A DNA stretch of 64,000 nucleotides. Source: CALMEC01 sp964628685 (GTDB lineage: Bacteria > Actinomycetota > Thermoleophilia > Miltoncostaeales > Miltoncostaeaceae). Below, piece by piece: positions 31,775 to 40,692 of the stretch. A model generated the notes under the pieces. The model made no database searches. It saw nothing but the letters and a program-made list of their open reading frames with translations, and was not told the origin of the DNA. Position numbers and translations under genes: made by a program. The stretch's first letter is position 1. Every line of letters starts with the position of its first letter. The stretch is taken from assembly GCA_964628685.1 (NCBI GenBank), contig CAZVNM010000001.1, positions 62,001 to 126,000 on the forward strand, in the 5' to 3' direction.

Positions 31775-34663
31775 GTGTCCTCTCCCGACGAGATCCGCAC
31801 CGCCATGCAGTTCGGCGGCACCTGGCGCCACTACCAGGAGCTGGCGCTGGCGGCGTTCGAGCGCGATCGCGCGACCGGCCACCGCGGCACCCACATCGTC
31901 GCGCCCCCGGGGTCGGGAAAGACCATCATGGGCCTCGAGATGGTGCGCCGGCTGGGCGCGCCCGCGCTCGTGCTCGCGCCCAACACCGCCGTGCAGGCGC
32001 AGTGGCTCGCGGCGGCCGCGGCGTTCGAGGCCCCGCCGGGGCTCGTGACCGCCGACGAGTCGGGGCTCATCTCCTGCCTCACCTATCAGGGTGTCAGCCG
32101 GCTGGACGACCCGGCGGTCGTCCTGGGCGATGCCGCCGAACGCCGCTGGGCGGAGGAACGCGCCCGGGCGATGGGATCGACCACCGACGAGGTGCTTGCC
32201 CGAAGCGCCGGCTGGACCGGCGAGGCCGCCCGCCGGCGCGACCGCGAGCTTGCGAAGATCGCCTCGACGCTTCGACGCGAGATCGCCCGCGCGGAGCACG
32301 GCGACCTGCACGTGGGACACCTGCTGGCCGACACGGTGCGCCGGCGCATCGACGTGCTGCGCGCCCGCGGCACCACCACCATCGTGCTGGACGAGTGCCA
32401 CCACCTGGCGTCGCTCTGGGGCTACGTGGTGCGCGCCATCGTCGAGGAGCTGGGCGACGCCCACGTGATCGGCCTGACGGCGACGCCGCCGGGTGAGCTC
32501 ACCCGCGACGAGGCGGAGCTCTACGACCACCTGCTGGGCCCGGTCGACTTCACGGTCCCCACGCCGGCCGTGGTGCGCGACGGGCACCTGGCCCCGTATC
32601 AGGAGCTCGCGCGACTCACGACGCCCCTCGACTCGGAGCTCGCCTGGCTGGCCGAACGCGACACCCGGTTCCGGGAGCTCATCACCACGCTGCACGAACC
32701 CGACGAGGACGACATGGGGTTCGTCGAGTGGATCACCCGCCGGCTTCGCACGCGCATGCGCGAGGAGGGCGATCCGGCGCGGGTCTCGTGGGGGTCGTTC
32801 GCCCGGCGCGAGCCGACGTTCGCCCTCGCGGGCCTGCGGATGCTGGCGAGCGCCGGGCGGCCGCTGCCCGAGGGCGCACCGCACGCCGAGGCGATCCGCA
32901 CGGCACCCAACCTGGACGACTGGCTGGTGCTCCTCGAGGACTACGTGCTGCGCTGCCTCGACCCGCGTCCGGACGCACGGGCGGCGGTGCGCCGCCAGGC
33001 GATCGGCGCCGCCCTGGCCGAGCTCGGCTACACGCTCACCCGACGCGGGATCCGCCGTGGACGCAGCGACGTCGACCGGCTCCTCACCCGCTCGGCGGCC
33101 AAGTCGCTGGCGCTCGCCGACATCGTGGCCTGCGAACTGGACGCTCGTGCGACCGGCCTGCGGGCGCTGGTGCTGACCGACGCCGAGCGCGCCGAACGGG
33201 TGGCCGCCGACGACCTCATGTCGGTGCTGCGTCCCGAGGCCGGAACCGCCGTGGAGGCGGTGCGCGCCCTCGCGTCCGACGCGCGCACCGACGTCTGCCG
33301 GCCGCTGCTCGTGACCGGCCGGGGCCTTCGCTGCCACCCGGACGACGCCGACCGGCTGGTGGAGCGCCTGCACCCCGGCGCACCGGACCTGGGGTGGGAG
33401 CCCGACGAGGACGGCCTGGCACGCATCACCGGCGCCCACGGCTGGGAGCCGCGGCGCTGGGTGCCCCTCGCCACCGCGGCCCTGACCGACGGGCACGTGC
33501 TGGCGCTGGTGGGCACCCGCGGCATGCTGGGCGAGGGGTGGAACGCCCCGTCGGTCAACGTCGTCGTCGACATGACGGCGGCCGCCACCGGTGTCGCCGT
33601 GACGCAGATGCGGGGGCGGTCGCTGCGCCTGGACCCCGACGACCCCGACAAGGTCGCGTCCAACTGGGACGTCGTCTGTGTCGCCCCCGACCTGCTGCAC
33701 GGCGACGGCGACTACCGACGCTTTGTCCGCAAGCACCTGCAGGTGTTCGCACCCACCGACGACGGCGAGATCGAGGCCGGCCCGTCCCACGTGCACCCGG
33801 CCCTCGGCCCCTTCGCACCGCCGGAGCACGAGCGGTTCGGCGAGATCAACAGCGAGCTCGTCGCGCGGGCCCGCGACCACGACGGCGCACGGCAGCGCTG
33901 GCGGCTCGGCACGCCGTATGCCGGCGTCGAGGTCGAGACGGTGGTCGCGCGCCCCCGGCGCACGGCGGAGCCCGTCCACGAACCGTGGACGCCGGTGGCG
34001 CCGCAGGCGGCCCCCGCCGCCGCCGTCACCGGTCCGCTGGCGCTCGGCGCGGCGGGTCTTGCGGGCGCCGCGATCGCCGGCATCGTCGCCGGACCGATCG
34101 GGCTGGCCGCCCTCGCCGCCCTCCCCGCCGCGGCCGGGTGGTTCGCCGGTGGACGCATCCGTGCGGCGCGGCGTCTGGAACGCGACCTGCCGCTGGACGC
34201 GGCCGCCGCCGCGATCCGCGACGCATACGTGGAGCTGGGCGAGATCGGCGAGCGGGCGGGGGCGTCCCTTGTGATCGAGCCGCGCTCGTCCGGGTACCTG
34301 CGCGTGTGGCTGGCCGAGGCGACGCCGGCCGAGGCGGAGCTGTTCTCGTCGGCCCTCGAGGATCTGCTCGACCCCTCGACGCCCCGGTACTTGGTGTCAC
34401 GACCGGTGCCATTGGCCGGGGCCAACGCCGGGCTTCGGACCGCGTTCGGCCGGCACTGGAACGCACCGGAGTGGGTGCCGGTCCCCGCCGACCTGGGGCG
34501 CCGCCGCGACCGCGCCGAGGTGTTCGCCGCGGCCTGCACACGCTGGCTGGGGCCCGGCACGCTGGTCTCCGCCACGCGCAGTGCCGAGGGGCAGGCGGCG
34601 TTCGCCGAGGCACAGGCGAACGTGCGACCGCAGGAGGTGGCTCGCCGCCGCGTCTGGCGGTGA
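31775..34663 (+). CDS. DECH-box superfamily 2 helicase with hydrophobic C-terminal insert
   Basis: A 962-residue protein. The N-terminal RecA-like lobe has Walker A VAPPGSGKTIMGLE, the DECH box TIVLDECHHLASLWG and the TAT motif IGLTATPPGE. A large insert follows (about 260–540). The second lobe has GTRGMLGEGWNAPSVN and the motif VI region TQMRGRSLRLD. Unusually, residues about 748–795 are strongly hydrophobic (GPLALGAAGLAGAAIAGIVA onward), enough for two helices, with a further domain of about 165 residues after. Starts GTG at 31775. Related to DEAD/DEAH restriction- or repair-type helicases; substrate unknown. Confidence 0.82.
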   Translation: MSSPDEIRTAMQFGGTWRHYQELALAAFERDRATGHRGTHIVAPPGSGKTIMGLEMVRRLGAPALVLAPNTAVQAQWLAAAAAFEAPPGLVTADESGLISCLTYQGVSRLDDPAVVLGDAAERRWAEERARAMGSTTDEVLARSAGWTGEAARRRDRELAKIASTLRREIARAEHGDLHVGHLLADTVRRRIDVLRARGTTTIVLDECHHLASLWGYVVRAIVEELGDAHVIGLTATPPGELTRDEAELYDHLLGPVDFTVPTPAVVRDGHLAPYQELARLTTPLDSELAWLAERDTRFRELITTLHEPDEDDMGFVEWITRRLRTRMREEGDPARVSWGSFARREPTFALAGLRMLASAGRPLPEGAPHAEAIRTAPNLDDWLVLLEDYVLRCLDPRPDARAAVRRQAIGAALAELGYTLTRRGIRRGRSDVDRLLTRSAAKSLALADIVACELDARATGLRALVLTDAERAERVAADDLMSVLRPEAGTAVEAVRALASDARTDVCRPLLVTGRGLRCHPDDADRLVERLHPGAPDLGWEPDEDGLARITGAHGWEPRRWVPLATAALTDGHVLALVGTRGMLGEGWNAPSVNVVVDMTAAATGVAVTQMRGRSLRLDPDDPDKVASNWDVVCVAPDLLHGDGDYRRFVRKHLQVFAPTDDGEIEAGPSHVHPALGPFAPPEHERFGEINSELVARARDHDGARQRWRLGTPYAGVEVETVVARPRRTAEPVHEPWTPVAPQAAPAAAVTGPLALGAAGLAGAAIAGIVAGPIGLAALAALPAAAGWFAGGRIRAARRLERDLPLDAAAAAIRDAYVELGEIGERAGASLVIEPRSSGYLRVWLAEATPAEAELFSSALEDLLDPSTPRYLVSRPVPLAGANAGLRTAFGRHWNAPEWVPVPADLGRRRDRAEVFAAACTRWLGPGTLVSATRSAEGQAAFAEAQANVRPQEVARRRVWR

Positions 34664-34710
34664 GTCACGCCGTGTGTTTCACGGCCCCTGTGCGGGGAAC
34701 ATCCACCCGC

Positions 34711-35022
34711 ATGACGCGGCCATCCATGACATATCCGCCGGGTGGGCCGGACATGGTCCCGCCCACACCGCTTCCTGACCCCACGCCCATGCCCGAGCCG
34801 TTCCCCGGGCCGGTGCCCGTGCCCGAGCCGACGCCGCCCGCCATCCCGGAGCCGACGCCGGACCCCGTGCCGCCGCCGGAGCCCGACCCGATGCCACCCG
34901 TGGAACCCGAACCGGATCCCGCACCGTCCATCCGCGTCCGGCGCGGCCCCGACGCCGCCGTCTGGGTCGGCCGGCGCCGTTCGCACGTGCGGACTCCCCG
35001 CACGATGCGGCCGTCACGATGA
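34711..35022 (+). CDS. Proline-rich small protein (uncertain)
   Basis: A 103-residue frame in which residues about 20–70 are Pro-x-Pro repeats with Glu and Asp (PVPEPTPPAIPEPTPDPVPP), followed by a basic tail. It would be an extended acidic–basic polypeptide without a signal peptide. An alternative ATG lies at 34726. Low-complexity GC-rich DNA can produce such frames by chance, and the opposite strand gives a Gly/Ser-rich frame. I keep it only as a possible gene. Confidence 0.3.
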   Translation: MTRPSMTYPPGGPDMVPPTPLPDPTPMPEPFPGPVPVPEPTPPAIPEPTPDPVPPPEPDPMPPVEPEPDPAPSIRVRRGPDAAVWVGRRRSHVRTPRTMRPSR

Positions 35023-35082
35023 CGCATCCGCCGGGTGCGGAGTACGATCACCACGCGTTCCAAATCCTCTGAAAGGTGATGC

Positions 35083-35643
35083 ATGAGCGACCTGAACGAA
35101 CTCCTCGGCCGTCTGCCGATCGACCGGATCGCCCAGAGTCTGGGCGTCGACGAGGGCACCGCACGCGACGCGGTCGAGAAGGCCACGGCCGCCCTCGCGG
35201 GTGGGATGGAGGCCAATGCGCGGGACGAGGCGGGCGCCGCCTCCCTGCAGCAGGCGCTCCTGCAGCACCAGGACAGCAACCTGGGTGACGGCGACGTCGA
35301 CATCGACCAGGTCGACACCGACGACGGCGACAAGATCGTCGGCCACGTCTTCGGCGACAACCGCGACCAGGTGGCCCAGCAGCTGGGTGGTCTGGGCGGC
35401 GGGATGAGCAGTGGCCTCATGAAGAAGCTGCTGCCGATGCTCGCCCCGATCGTGATGGGCTACATCGCCAAGCGGATGCGAAGCGGCGGCCAGCAGGCGC
35501 AGGCCCAGACGCAGCGCGCGGACTCGGGCTTCGGCCTCGACGACATCCTCGGCGGCCTCCTGGGCGGCAAGAGCGGCGGCGGAGGGGGCGGCAACATCCT
35601 CTCGGACGTCCTCGGCGGCCTGCTGGGCGGCGGGCGCCGCTAA
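35083..35643 (+). CDS. DUF937-family protein
   Basis: A 186-residue protein matching DUF937: LLGRLPIDRIAQSLGVDEG at the start, QQALLQHQDSNLGDG, the GDKIVGHVFGDNRDQVAQQL segment, MKKLLPMLAPIVMGYIAKRM, and a Gly-rich end with DDILGGLLGG and SDVLGGLLGGG. The family is cytosolic, resembles YidB, and has no confirmed function. GAAAGGTGAT precedes the ATG. A strong hairpin follows the stop. Confidence 0.88.
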   Translation: MSDLNELLGRLPIDRIAQSLGVDEGTARDAVEKATAALAGGMEANARDEAGAASLQQALLQHQDSNLGDGDVDIDQVDTDDGDKIVGHVFGDNRDQVAQQLGGLGGGMSSGLMKKLLPMLAPIVMGYIAKRMRSGGQQAQAQTQRADSGFGLDDILGGLLGGKSGGGGGGNILSDVLGGLLGGGRR

Positions 35644-35661
35644 CCGGACGCCACGCGGTTC

Positions 35662-35693
35662 GTCCGGTCCCCTCGCGGTCGAGGGGACCGGAC
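35662..35693. terminator. Bidirectional terminator
   Basis: A perfect 14-bp stem (35662–35675 with 35680–35693) and a 4-base loop lie between the converging DUF937 and thioredoxin genes. Neither side has a strong T-run. Confidence 0.75.
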
Positions 35694-35700
35694 ACCACTC

Positions 35701-36072
35701 CTACGCGGTCCCGTCCTTCTGGGCCGCGACCTCCTTGCGGACCTCGTCCATGTCGATGTCCCGGAGCTTCCCGATCAGCTGCTCGAGCGACGCCGGCGGC
35801 AGGGCGCCCGCCTGGTTGTAGAGGAGGATGCCGTCCCGGAACGCCATGAGCGTCGGGATCGACATGATGCCCAGCCCACCGGCCAGCTCCTGCTCGGCTT
35901 CGGTGTCCACCTTGGCGAACGTGATGTCGGGGTGCTTCTCGGACGCCTGTTCGAACACCGGGGCGAACTGGCGGCAGGGTCCGCACCACGCGGCCCAGAG
36001 GTCGATGAGGACGATGCCGTCCTGCTCGATGGTGGACTTGAATTCGGATGCTGTGAGCTCGGTGGTCGCCAT
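35701..36072 (-). CDS. trxA: Thioredoxin
   Basis: A 123-residue thioredoxin: LIDLWAAWCGPCRQFAPVF with the active-site CGPC, FAKVDTEAEQELAGG, SIPTLMAFRDG with the cis-Pro, and a Lys/Glu-rich C-terminal tail slightly longer than usual. It reduces disulfides in the cytosol. The ATG at 36070–36072 follows GAGGAGG. The promoter region holds an ATACCCC/GGGGTAT palindrome typical of CsoR-family operators, so it may answer to copper or reactive sulfur. Confidence 0.94.
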   Translation of the reverse strand: MATTELTASEFKSTIEQDGIVLIDLWAAWCGPCRQFAPVFEQASEKHPDITFAKVDTEAEQELAGGLGIMSIPTLMAFRDGILLYNQAGALPPASLEQLIGKLRDIDMDEVRKEVAAQKDGTA

Positions 36073-36098
36073 GCGGTTCCTCCTCGCGTTGGTTGCAG

Positions 36099-36114
36099 AT
36101 ACCCCTGGGGGTAT
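36099..36114 (-). promoter_or_regulatory. CsoR-family operator upstream of thioredoxin
   Basis: ATACCCC-TG-GGGGTAT is a perfect 7-bp inverted repeat with a 2-bp centre, 27 bp upstream of the thioredoxin ATG. It closely matches the known form of CsoR/CstR operators and should cover the promoter. Confidence 0.75.
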
Positions 36115-36195
36115 ACGGTGATGGTAGCAGGATCGGCATCGGGACCACCACACTTGACCCCGCCGCCGCGGTCGCGTGCCCGCTCCGGTCGGGGG

Positions 36196-36351
36196 TCATC
36201 GTCCTCCCGGCGATCGGGGAGCGGCAGCGGGCTCGAGTGAGATCCGCGGCCAGTCCGCGAGGTCCTCGAGCATGCGCCGGTCGTGCGTCGCCGCCACGAA
36301 CGTGGCTCCGGGACGCCCCCGGTCACCGGCGTGATCCGGGCGCTCTTCCCG
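36196..36351 (-). pseudogene. Remnant of an ABC-type ATPase C-terminus
   Basis: After the TGA of the GGDEF gene, the same frame stays open for about 51 codons and reads, from near its middle, GATFVAATHDRRMLEDLADW, then PRISLEPAA. The VAATHDRRML stretch looks like the H-loop and end of an ABC ATPase. No start codon or upstream ATPase domain exists. It seems to be a decayed 3' fragment left beside the GGDEF gene. Confidence 0.45.
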
Positions 36352-37728
36352 TCAGGACCTCGGTCGCGCCTCTCCGTCACCGGGGAGCGCGGTCCCCGCC
36401 GCGACCCGCACCCGGTCGCGGCCGGCGCGTTTGGCCTCGTACAGCGCACCGTCGGCGCGGGCCATCAGCCGGTCGAAGTCGTCGCCGGCAGCCGCCTCGA
36501 ACGTCGCCACACCCACGCTCATCGTCTGGCGCAGGTGGACGCCCGACCCCGGCAGCGGGATCTCGAGGTCCCGCACCGTCGCGCAGAGGCGTTCCCCCAA
36601 CCCCGTGGCGGCCGCCAGGTCGGTGTCCGGCAGGAGGATCGCGAACTCCTCGCCGCCGATGCGGCCGATCAGGTCCGACTCCCGAACCGCGGCGACACAC
36701 GCCCGCACAACCTCGATCAGGACGGCATCGCCGCCGGCGTGTCCGTGCGCGTCGTTGACCTGCTTGAAGTGGTCCAGGTCGAAGGCGAGCAGCGAGATCC
36801 GGTGGCCGTAGCGCTTCGCCTGAAGGAGCTGGTGCGACGCCTGCTCGACGAAGTATCCGCGGGACGCGACGCCCGTCAGGTGATCGACGTACGCCTGGTG
36901 CTCCAGATCCCGGCGCAGCATGTGGAGCTCGGTGATGTCGGTGGAGAAGCCGATCAGCTCGTCGGGGCGTCCCAGGTGGGTGAGCGGCACCTTGATCGAC
37001 CAGAAGTGGTGGGTCCGACCGTCGGCGGAGAGCATCTCCTCCTCACCCGTCTGCTTGGCCTGGGTCTCGAACGTCGCCACGTCGAGCGCCGAGAAGTGGT
37101 CGGCCATCTCGGTGGGCAGGATCTCGGTCTCGTGCTTGCCGACCACCTCCTCGGGCGTCCGCCCGAAGAGGGTCGCGCACTGGCGGTTGACGTAGAGGAA
37201 CGTCCGGTCCCTGCGCTTCATGTAGACCGACGCGTCGATGTTGTCGAGCACCGTGTTGAGCAGCAGGCGCTGCTCCTCCACGGTGCGTCGATGCGCCTCC
37301 AGCCGGCGTTCGAGCGCCCGCCGCTCGGTGACGTCGTTCGAGATGCCGCACAGACCCACGATCGCACCGGACGCATCGCGCACGGGCGCCTTGATCGACC
37401 AGTAGATGCGGGTCTCCCCGGTCGTGCGGACGAGGTTGACCTCCTCGGCCTCGATCACCTCACCGCCGTCGATGACCCGGCGATCATGCTCGTACAGGAG
37501 GACGGTCTCCTCCGGATCGAAGAACTCGTCGTCCTTGCGTCCGACCACCTGGTCCAGGGGGCGCCCGAAGAGCTCGCACACGAGACCGTTGGCGTAGAGG
37601 TACCTGCCCTCCCGATCCTTGGTGTAGACGAACGCGCCCAGGCTCTCGAGGACCGAGCGGAGCGAAAGGAGTTCGATGTGGTCGGCGTTGTGGGACATCG
37701 TCGGGGTGACGCACTGGAATTGTGCCAT
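36352..37728 (-). CDS. Diguanylate cyclase with two PAS domains
   Basis: A 458-residue cytosolic signalling protein. PAS 1 is at about residues 28–140 (FVYTKDREGRYLYANGLVCE, then GLCGISNDVTERRALERRLE). PAS 2 is at about 170–275 (SVYMKRRDRTFLYVNRQCAT, IGFSTDITELHML). The GGDEF domain is at about 285–440: DHLTGVASRGYF, FDLDHFKQVNDAHGHAGGD, and the active loop RIGGEEF. The inhibitory I-site RxxD is present (RESD, five residues before GGEEF). It should make c-di-GMP with product inhibition. I chose ATG 37728, which follows GAGGGGGC. Confidence 0.9.
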   Translation of the reverse strand: MAQFQCVTPTMSHNADHIELLSLRSVLESLGAFVYTKDREGRYLYANGLVCELFGRPLDQVVGRKDDEFFDPEETVLLYEHDRRVIDGGEVIEAEEVNLVRTTGETRIYWSIKAPVRDASGAIVGLCGISNDVTERRALERRLEAHRRTVEEQRLLLNTVLDNIDASVYMKRRDRTFLYVNRQCATLFGRTPEEVVGKHETEILPTEMADHFSALDVATFETQAKQTGEEEMLSADGRTHHFWSIKVPLTHLGRPDELIGFSTDITELHMLRRDLEHQAYVDHLTGVASRGYFVEQASHQLLQAKRYGHRISLLAFDLDHFKQVNDAHGHAGGDAVLIEVVRACVAAVRESDLIGRIGGEEFAILLPDTDLAAATGLGERLCATVRDLEIPLPGSGVHLRQTMSVGVATFEAAAGDDFDRLMARADGALYEAKRAGRDRVRVAAGTALPGDGEARPRS

Positions 37729-37849
37729 GCCCCCTCGACCGCGTCCTCGGGACCGGCAATCCGGAGGGTTCGTGTCCACCACGCGCCCGGTCCCGGCCCG
37801 ACGGCCACCGCCCCACCGGACGTCGGCGGCGCCACCGTCTCACAAGACG

Positions 37850-38515
37850 TCAGCCGGCCGGGGCGTCGGGTGGTCGCAGACCCGATTCGATGGCGAAGAC
37901 CACCAGCTGGGCGCGGTCCCGGGCCCGCAGCTTCACCATCGCCCGGCTCACGTGGGTGCGCACCGTGTCGGGGCTCACCACGAGCAGATCGGCGATCTCC
38001 TGGTTGGAGCGACCGGTGCCCACCCACGCGACGATCTCGCGTTCCCGGTCGGTGAGGTCGGCCATCGCCGGGTGCGGCTCGGCGGGACGGTCGCCGCGGA
38101 AGTGCTCGATCACCCGGGTGGTGACGCTGGGCGCCAGCTGCGAGCCGCCCTCGGCGACCGTCCTGATGGCGCCCAGGAGCGCCGTCGGGTCGGCGTCCTT
38201 CAGCAGGAACCCCGCCGCCCCCAGTCGCAGCGCCTCGAACACGTACTCGTCCAGCTCGAAGGTGGTGAGCATGACGATCCGCGTGCCGGCCAGGGAGGGA
38301 TCGTCGCCCGCCCGGCGCAGGAGCTCGAGCCCGTCCATCCGCGGCATGCGGATGTCGCACAGCGCGACGTCGGGCGCGCGGCGGCGAAGCAGGTCGAGCC
38401 CCTCCTCCCCGTCACCCGCCTCACCGACCACGGTCATGTCGGGCTCGTAGTCGATGAGGGTGCGAAGGCCGACGCGCACCAGGGACTGGTCGTCGATCAG
38501 GGCCACCGAGATCAT
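37850..38515 (-). CDS. NarL/LuxR-family response regulator
   Basis: A 221-residue regulator: receiver domain ALIDDQSLVRVGLRTLID, phospho-acceptor in DVALCDIRMPRMDGLEL, Thr in VMLTTF and Lys in FLLKDADP; then a LuxR-type helix-turn-helix, LTDREREIVAWVGTGRSNQE and VSPDTVRTHVSRAMVKL. It follows the kinase gene with an ATGA overlap. Divergent ABC exporter genes begin 130 bp upstream of the kinase and are the likely target. Confidence 0.93.
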   Translation of the reverse strand: MISVALIDDQSLVRVGLRTLIDYEPDMTVVGEAGDGEEGLDLLRRRAPDVALCDIRMPRMDGLELLRRAGDDPSLAGTRIVMLTTFELDEYVFEALRLGAAGFLLKDADPTALLGAIRTVAEGGSQLAPSVTTRVIEHFRGDRPAEPHPAMADLTDREREIVAWVGTGRSNQEIADLLVVSPDTVRTHVSRAMVKLRARDRAQLVVFAIESGLRPPDAPAG

Positions 38516-39645
38516 GCGCCGCCTCCCACCGGGACCGTCGCCCGCACCGCGAACCCGCCGCCGTCCATGGGACCGGTGGTGAGCGTGCCGCCCACCGCGT
38601 CCAGCCGTTCGCGCATGCCGGCAAGCCCCATGCCTCCTCCCGTGCCCGCTCCGGACGCCGACGTTCCGACGCCGTCGTCGACGACCGTGATGTGAAGCTC
38701 GGCCCCGGACCGGCGCACGTCCACGTCGACGTGCGATGCGTCAGCGTGACGCACCACGTTGGTGAGCGCCTCCTGGACCACCAGGTACGCGGTGGCGTCG
38801 ACGTCGTCATCCAGCCCGGCACCGGTGGCCTTACCGCGGAGCGCGATCTCGAGCCCCGCACCGCGCATCCGGTCGACGAGGGCCGGCAGATCGTCGACGC
38901 CACGCCTGGGGCTCAGTCGCGCACGCTCGCCCGAGAGCACCGACAGCTCGGCGCGCAGCGCGTCCAGCGACTCGCGGCTCACGTCGCGCACCGCCGTCAT
39001 CGCACGGCGGGCCGCCTCCGGATCGCGGTCCAGCACGTGGAGCGCGACACCGGCCTGCATCGCGATGACCGCAAGGCCGTGGCCCACACCGTCGTGCAGG
39101 TCCTGCGCCATCCGAAGCTTCTCCTGCGTCGCGACGCGCAGTGACTGCTCGGCGCGCACCTCCCGCCGGGCGACGATGGTCCAGCCGATCCCGGCGGCGG
39201 CGAACGGCAGGATGAGCGCCACCGTTCCCTGCCCCCAGGTCTGCCATGCGTCGACTCCGGTGATGGTCCGCCAGCGGACGATCATCCCCACCAGCACCAG
39301 CGCTCCACCCGCGGCGATGGCCGGAACGAGGATTCGTGGCCGCACACGCCAGGCCGCGACGAAGGCCGCCAGCGGCAGCGCGAGGTAGATCGGCCCGTCG
39401 GCGAAGTCCATCGCCGTGTAGAGGCCGGTGGCGGCGCCCGCCACGACCACCGCGTACGGGCCGACGAGCGCCGCCGACGGGATCTGCAGGGCCGCGACCA
39501 CGCCGAGGAGGGTTGCCATCGGAACGTCGGGCACGCCGAGCCTGCGACTCTCGCTGACCGTGCCCGCCACCACGAACGCGGCCGCGGCCAGCAGGCCGAT
39601 CACGATCAGCGGCAGGCGACGACGGCCGATGGGCGGGGTGGTCAT
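38512..39645 (-). CDS. DesK/NarX-type sensor histidine kinase
   Basis: A 377-residue membrane kinase with about five to six helices in the first 160 residues and almost no extracytoplasmic loop, suggesting sensing within the membrane. HisKA_3: MAQDLHDGVGHGLAVIAMQ with phospho-acceptor His184. HATPase: QEALTNVVRHADASHV and VVDDGVG, GGGMGLAGMRERLDAVGG. The ATG at 39643–39645 opens with a short basic leader. The pattern of such a kinase with a NarL regulator beside an ABC exporter is common in envelope-stress or antibiotic-response modules. Confidence 0.92.
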   Translation of the reverse strand: MTTPPIGRRRLPLIVIGLLAAAAFVVAGTVSESRRLGVPDVPMATLLGVVAALQIPSAALVGPYAVVVAGAATGLYTAMDFADGPIYLALPLAAFVAAWRVRPRILVPAIAAGGALVLVGMIVRWRTITGVDAWQTWGQGTVALILPFAAAGIGWTIVARREVRAEQSLRVATQEKLRMAQDLHDGVGHGLAVIAMQAGVALHVLDRDPEAARRAMTAVRDVSRESLDALRAELSVLSGERARLSPRRGVDDLPALVDRMRGAGLEIALRGKATGAGLDDDVDATAYLVVQEALTNVVRHADASHVDVDVRRSGAELHITVVDDGVGTSASGAGTGGGMGLAGMRERLDAVGGTLTTGPMDGGGFAVRATVPVGGGA

Positions 39646-39777
39646 GGCCCGAAGGCTAGATCGCCGGGCCGTCGACCTCATGCGCCACGCGGCGTACCCC
39701 GCATACGCAGATCTGCGTACAGCGGTACCGCCTCCCGCCGGATGTGCCGACGTGCCCCGTCGCCCAGTCTGCGACCC

Positions 39778-40692
39778 ATGAACGAACCCCTTGTCCAGAC
39801 CACCCGGCTGACCAAGCGCCTCGGCGACATCCTCGCCGTCGACGAGCTCAGCCTGACCGTTCGGCGCGGTGAGGTGTACGGGTTCCTGGGACCCAACGGC
39901 GCCGGCAAGACCACCACCCTGCGGATGATCCTCGGGCTCATCCACCCCACCTCCGGCTCCATCGAGATCATGGGCGGCGCACCCGGTGACCGCGACGTGA
40001 TGCGTCGCGTCGGCGCCCTCATCGAGGGCCCCGGCTTCAACCCGTTCATGTCCGGCCGCGACAACCTGCGCCAGCTGGCGGCGTTCCGCCGCCTTGACGC
40101 CGGCGTGGTCGACGAGGCCCTGGCGCGCGTCGACCTGGCCACCCGTGCCGGCGACCGCTTCCGCGCCTACTCCCTCGGCATGAAGCAGCGGCTCGGTGTG
40201 GCCGCCGCGCTGATGGGCGACCCCGACCTGGTCGTCCTGGACGAGCCCACCAACGGTCTCGACCCCGCCGGCATGGCCGACATGCGCCGCCTGCTGCGGG
40301 CCCTCGCCGCCGAGGGCAGGACCGTCATCGTCTCGAGCCACCTGATGGCCGACGTGGAGGCCACCTGCGACCGGGTGGGCGTCATCAGCCACGGTCGTCT
40401 CCTGCGGGAGTCGTCGATCGGCGATCTGCGCGGCGCACGTCGCGTGATGGTGCGGGCAACGCCGCTCGACCGTGCGATCGCCGTCCTCATGGACCTGGCC
40501 GGCGACGACGGCGTGAGCGTCGACGGCGACCGGCTGATCGTCGACTGGCCGGAGACCGACACCGCCAGGCTCACCCTCGCCCTCGTCACCGCCGGTGTCG
40601 AGGTCCGCGAGATCAGCGCATCCGAACGAACCCTGGAGGAGGCATTCCTCGAGATGACCTCGTCCCCCCGCCCCATGGAGACCGTCCGATGA
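39778..40692 (+). CDS. ABC transporter ATP-binding protein
   Basis: A 304-residue ATPase: Walker A GPNGAGKTTTL, signature YSLGMKQRLG, Walker B LVVLDEPTNGLD, H-loop IVSSHLM, and a C-terminal extension of about 85 residues typical of drug/bacitracin-type (CcmA/BcrA-like) ABC-2 exporters. The ATG at 39778 starts just before LVQTTRLTKRLG. It overlaps the permease gene by four bases. It is divergent from, and probably controlled by, the DesK/NarL pair. Confidence 0.92.
   Translation: MNEPLVQTTRLTKRLGDILAVDELSLTVRRGEVYGFLGPNGAGKTTTLRMILGLIHPTSGSIEIMGGAPGDRDVMRRVGALIEGPGFNPFMSGRDNLRQLAAFRRLDAGVVDEALARVDLATRAGDRFRAYSLGMKQRLGVAAALMGDPDLVVLDEPTNGLDPAGMADMRRLLRALAAEGRTVIVSSHLMADVEATCDRVGVISHGRLLRESSIGDLRGARRVMVRATPLDRAIAVLMDLAGDDGVSVDGDRLIVDWPETDTARLTLALVTAGVEVREISASERTLEEAFLEMTSSPRPMETVR

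Noticed and set aside
34665..35420. Minus-strand Gly/Ser-rich frame opposite the Pro-rich protein and DUF937
   Set aside because: Low-complexity complement of a Pro-codon-rich stretch and of a recognised gene. No start signal.
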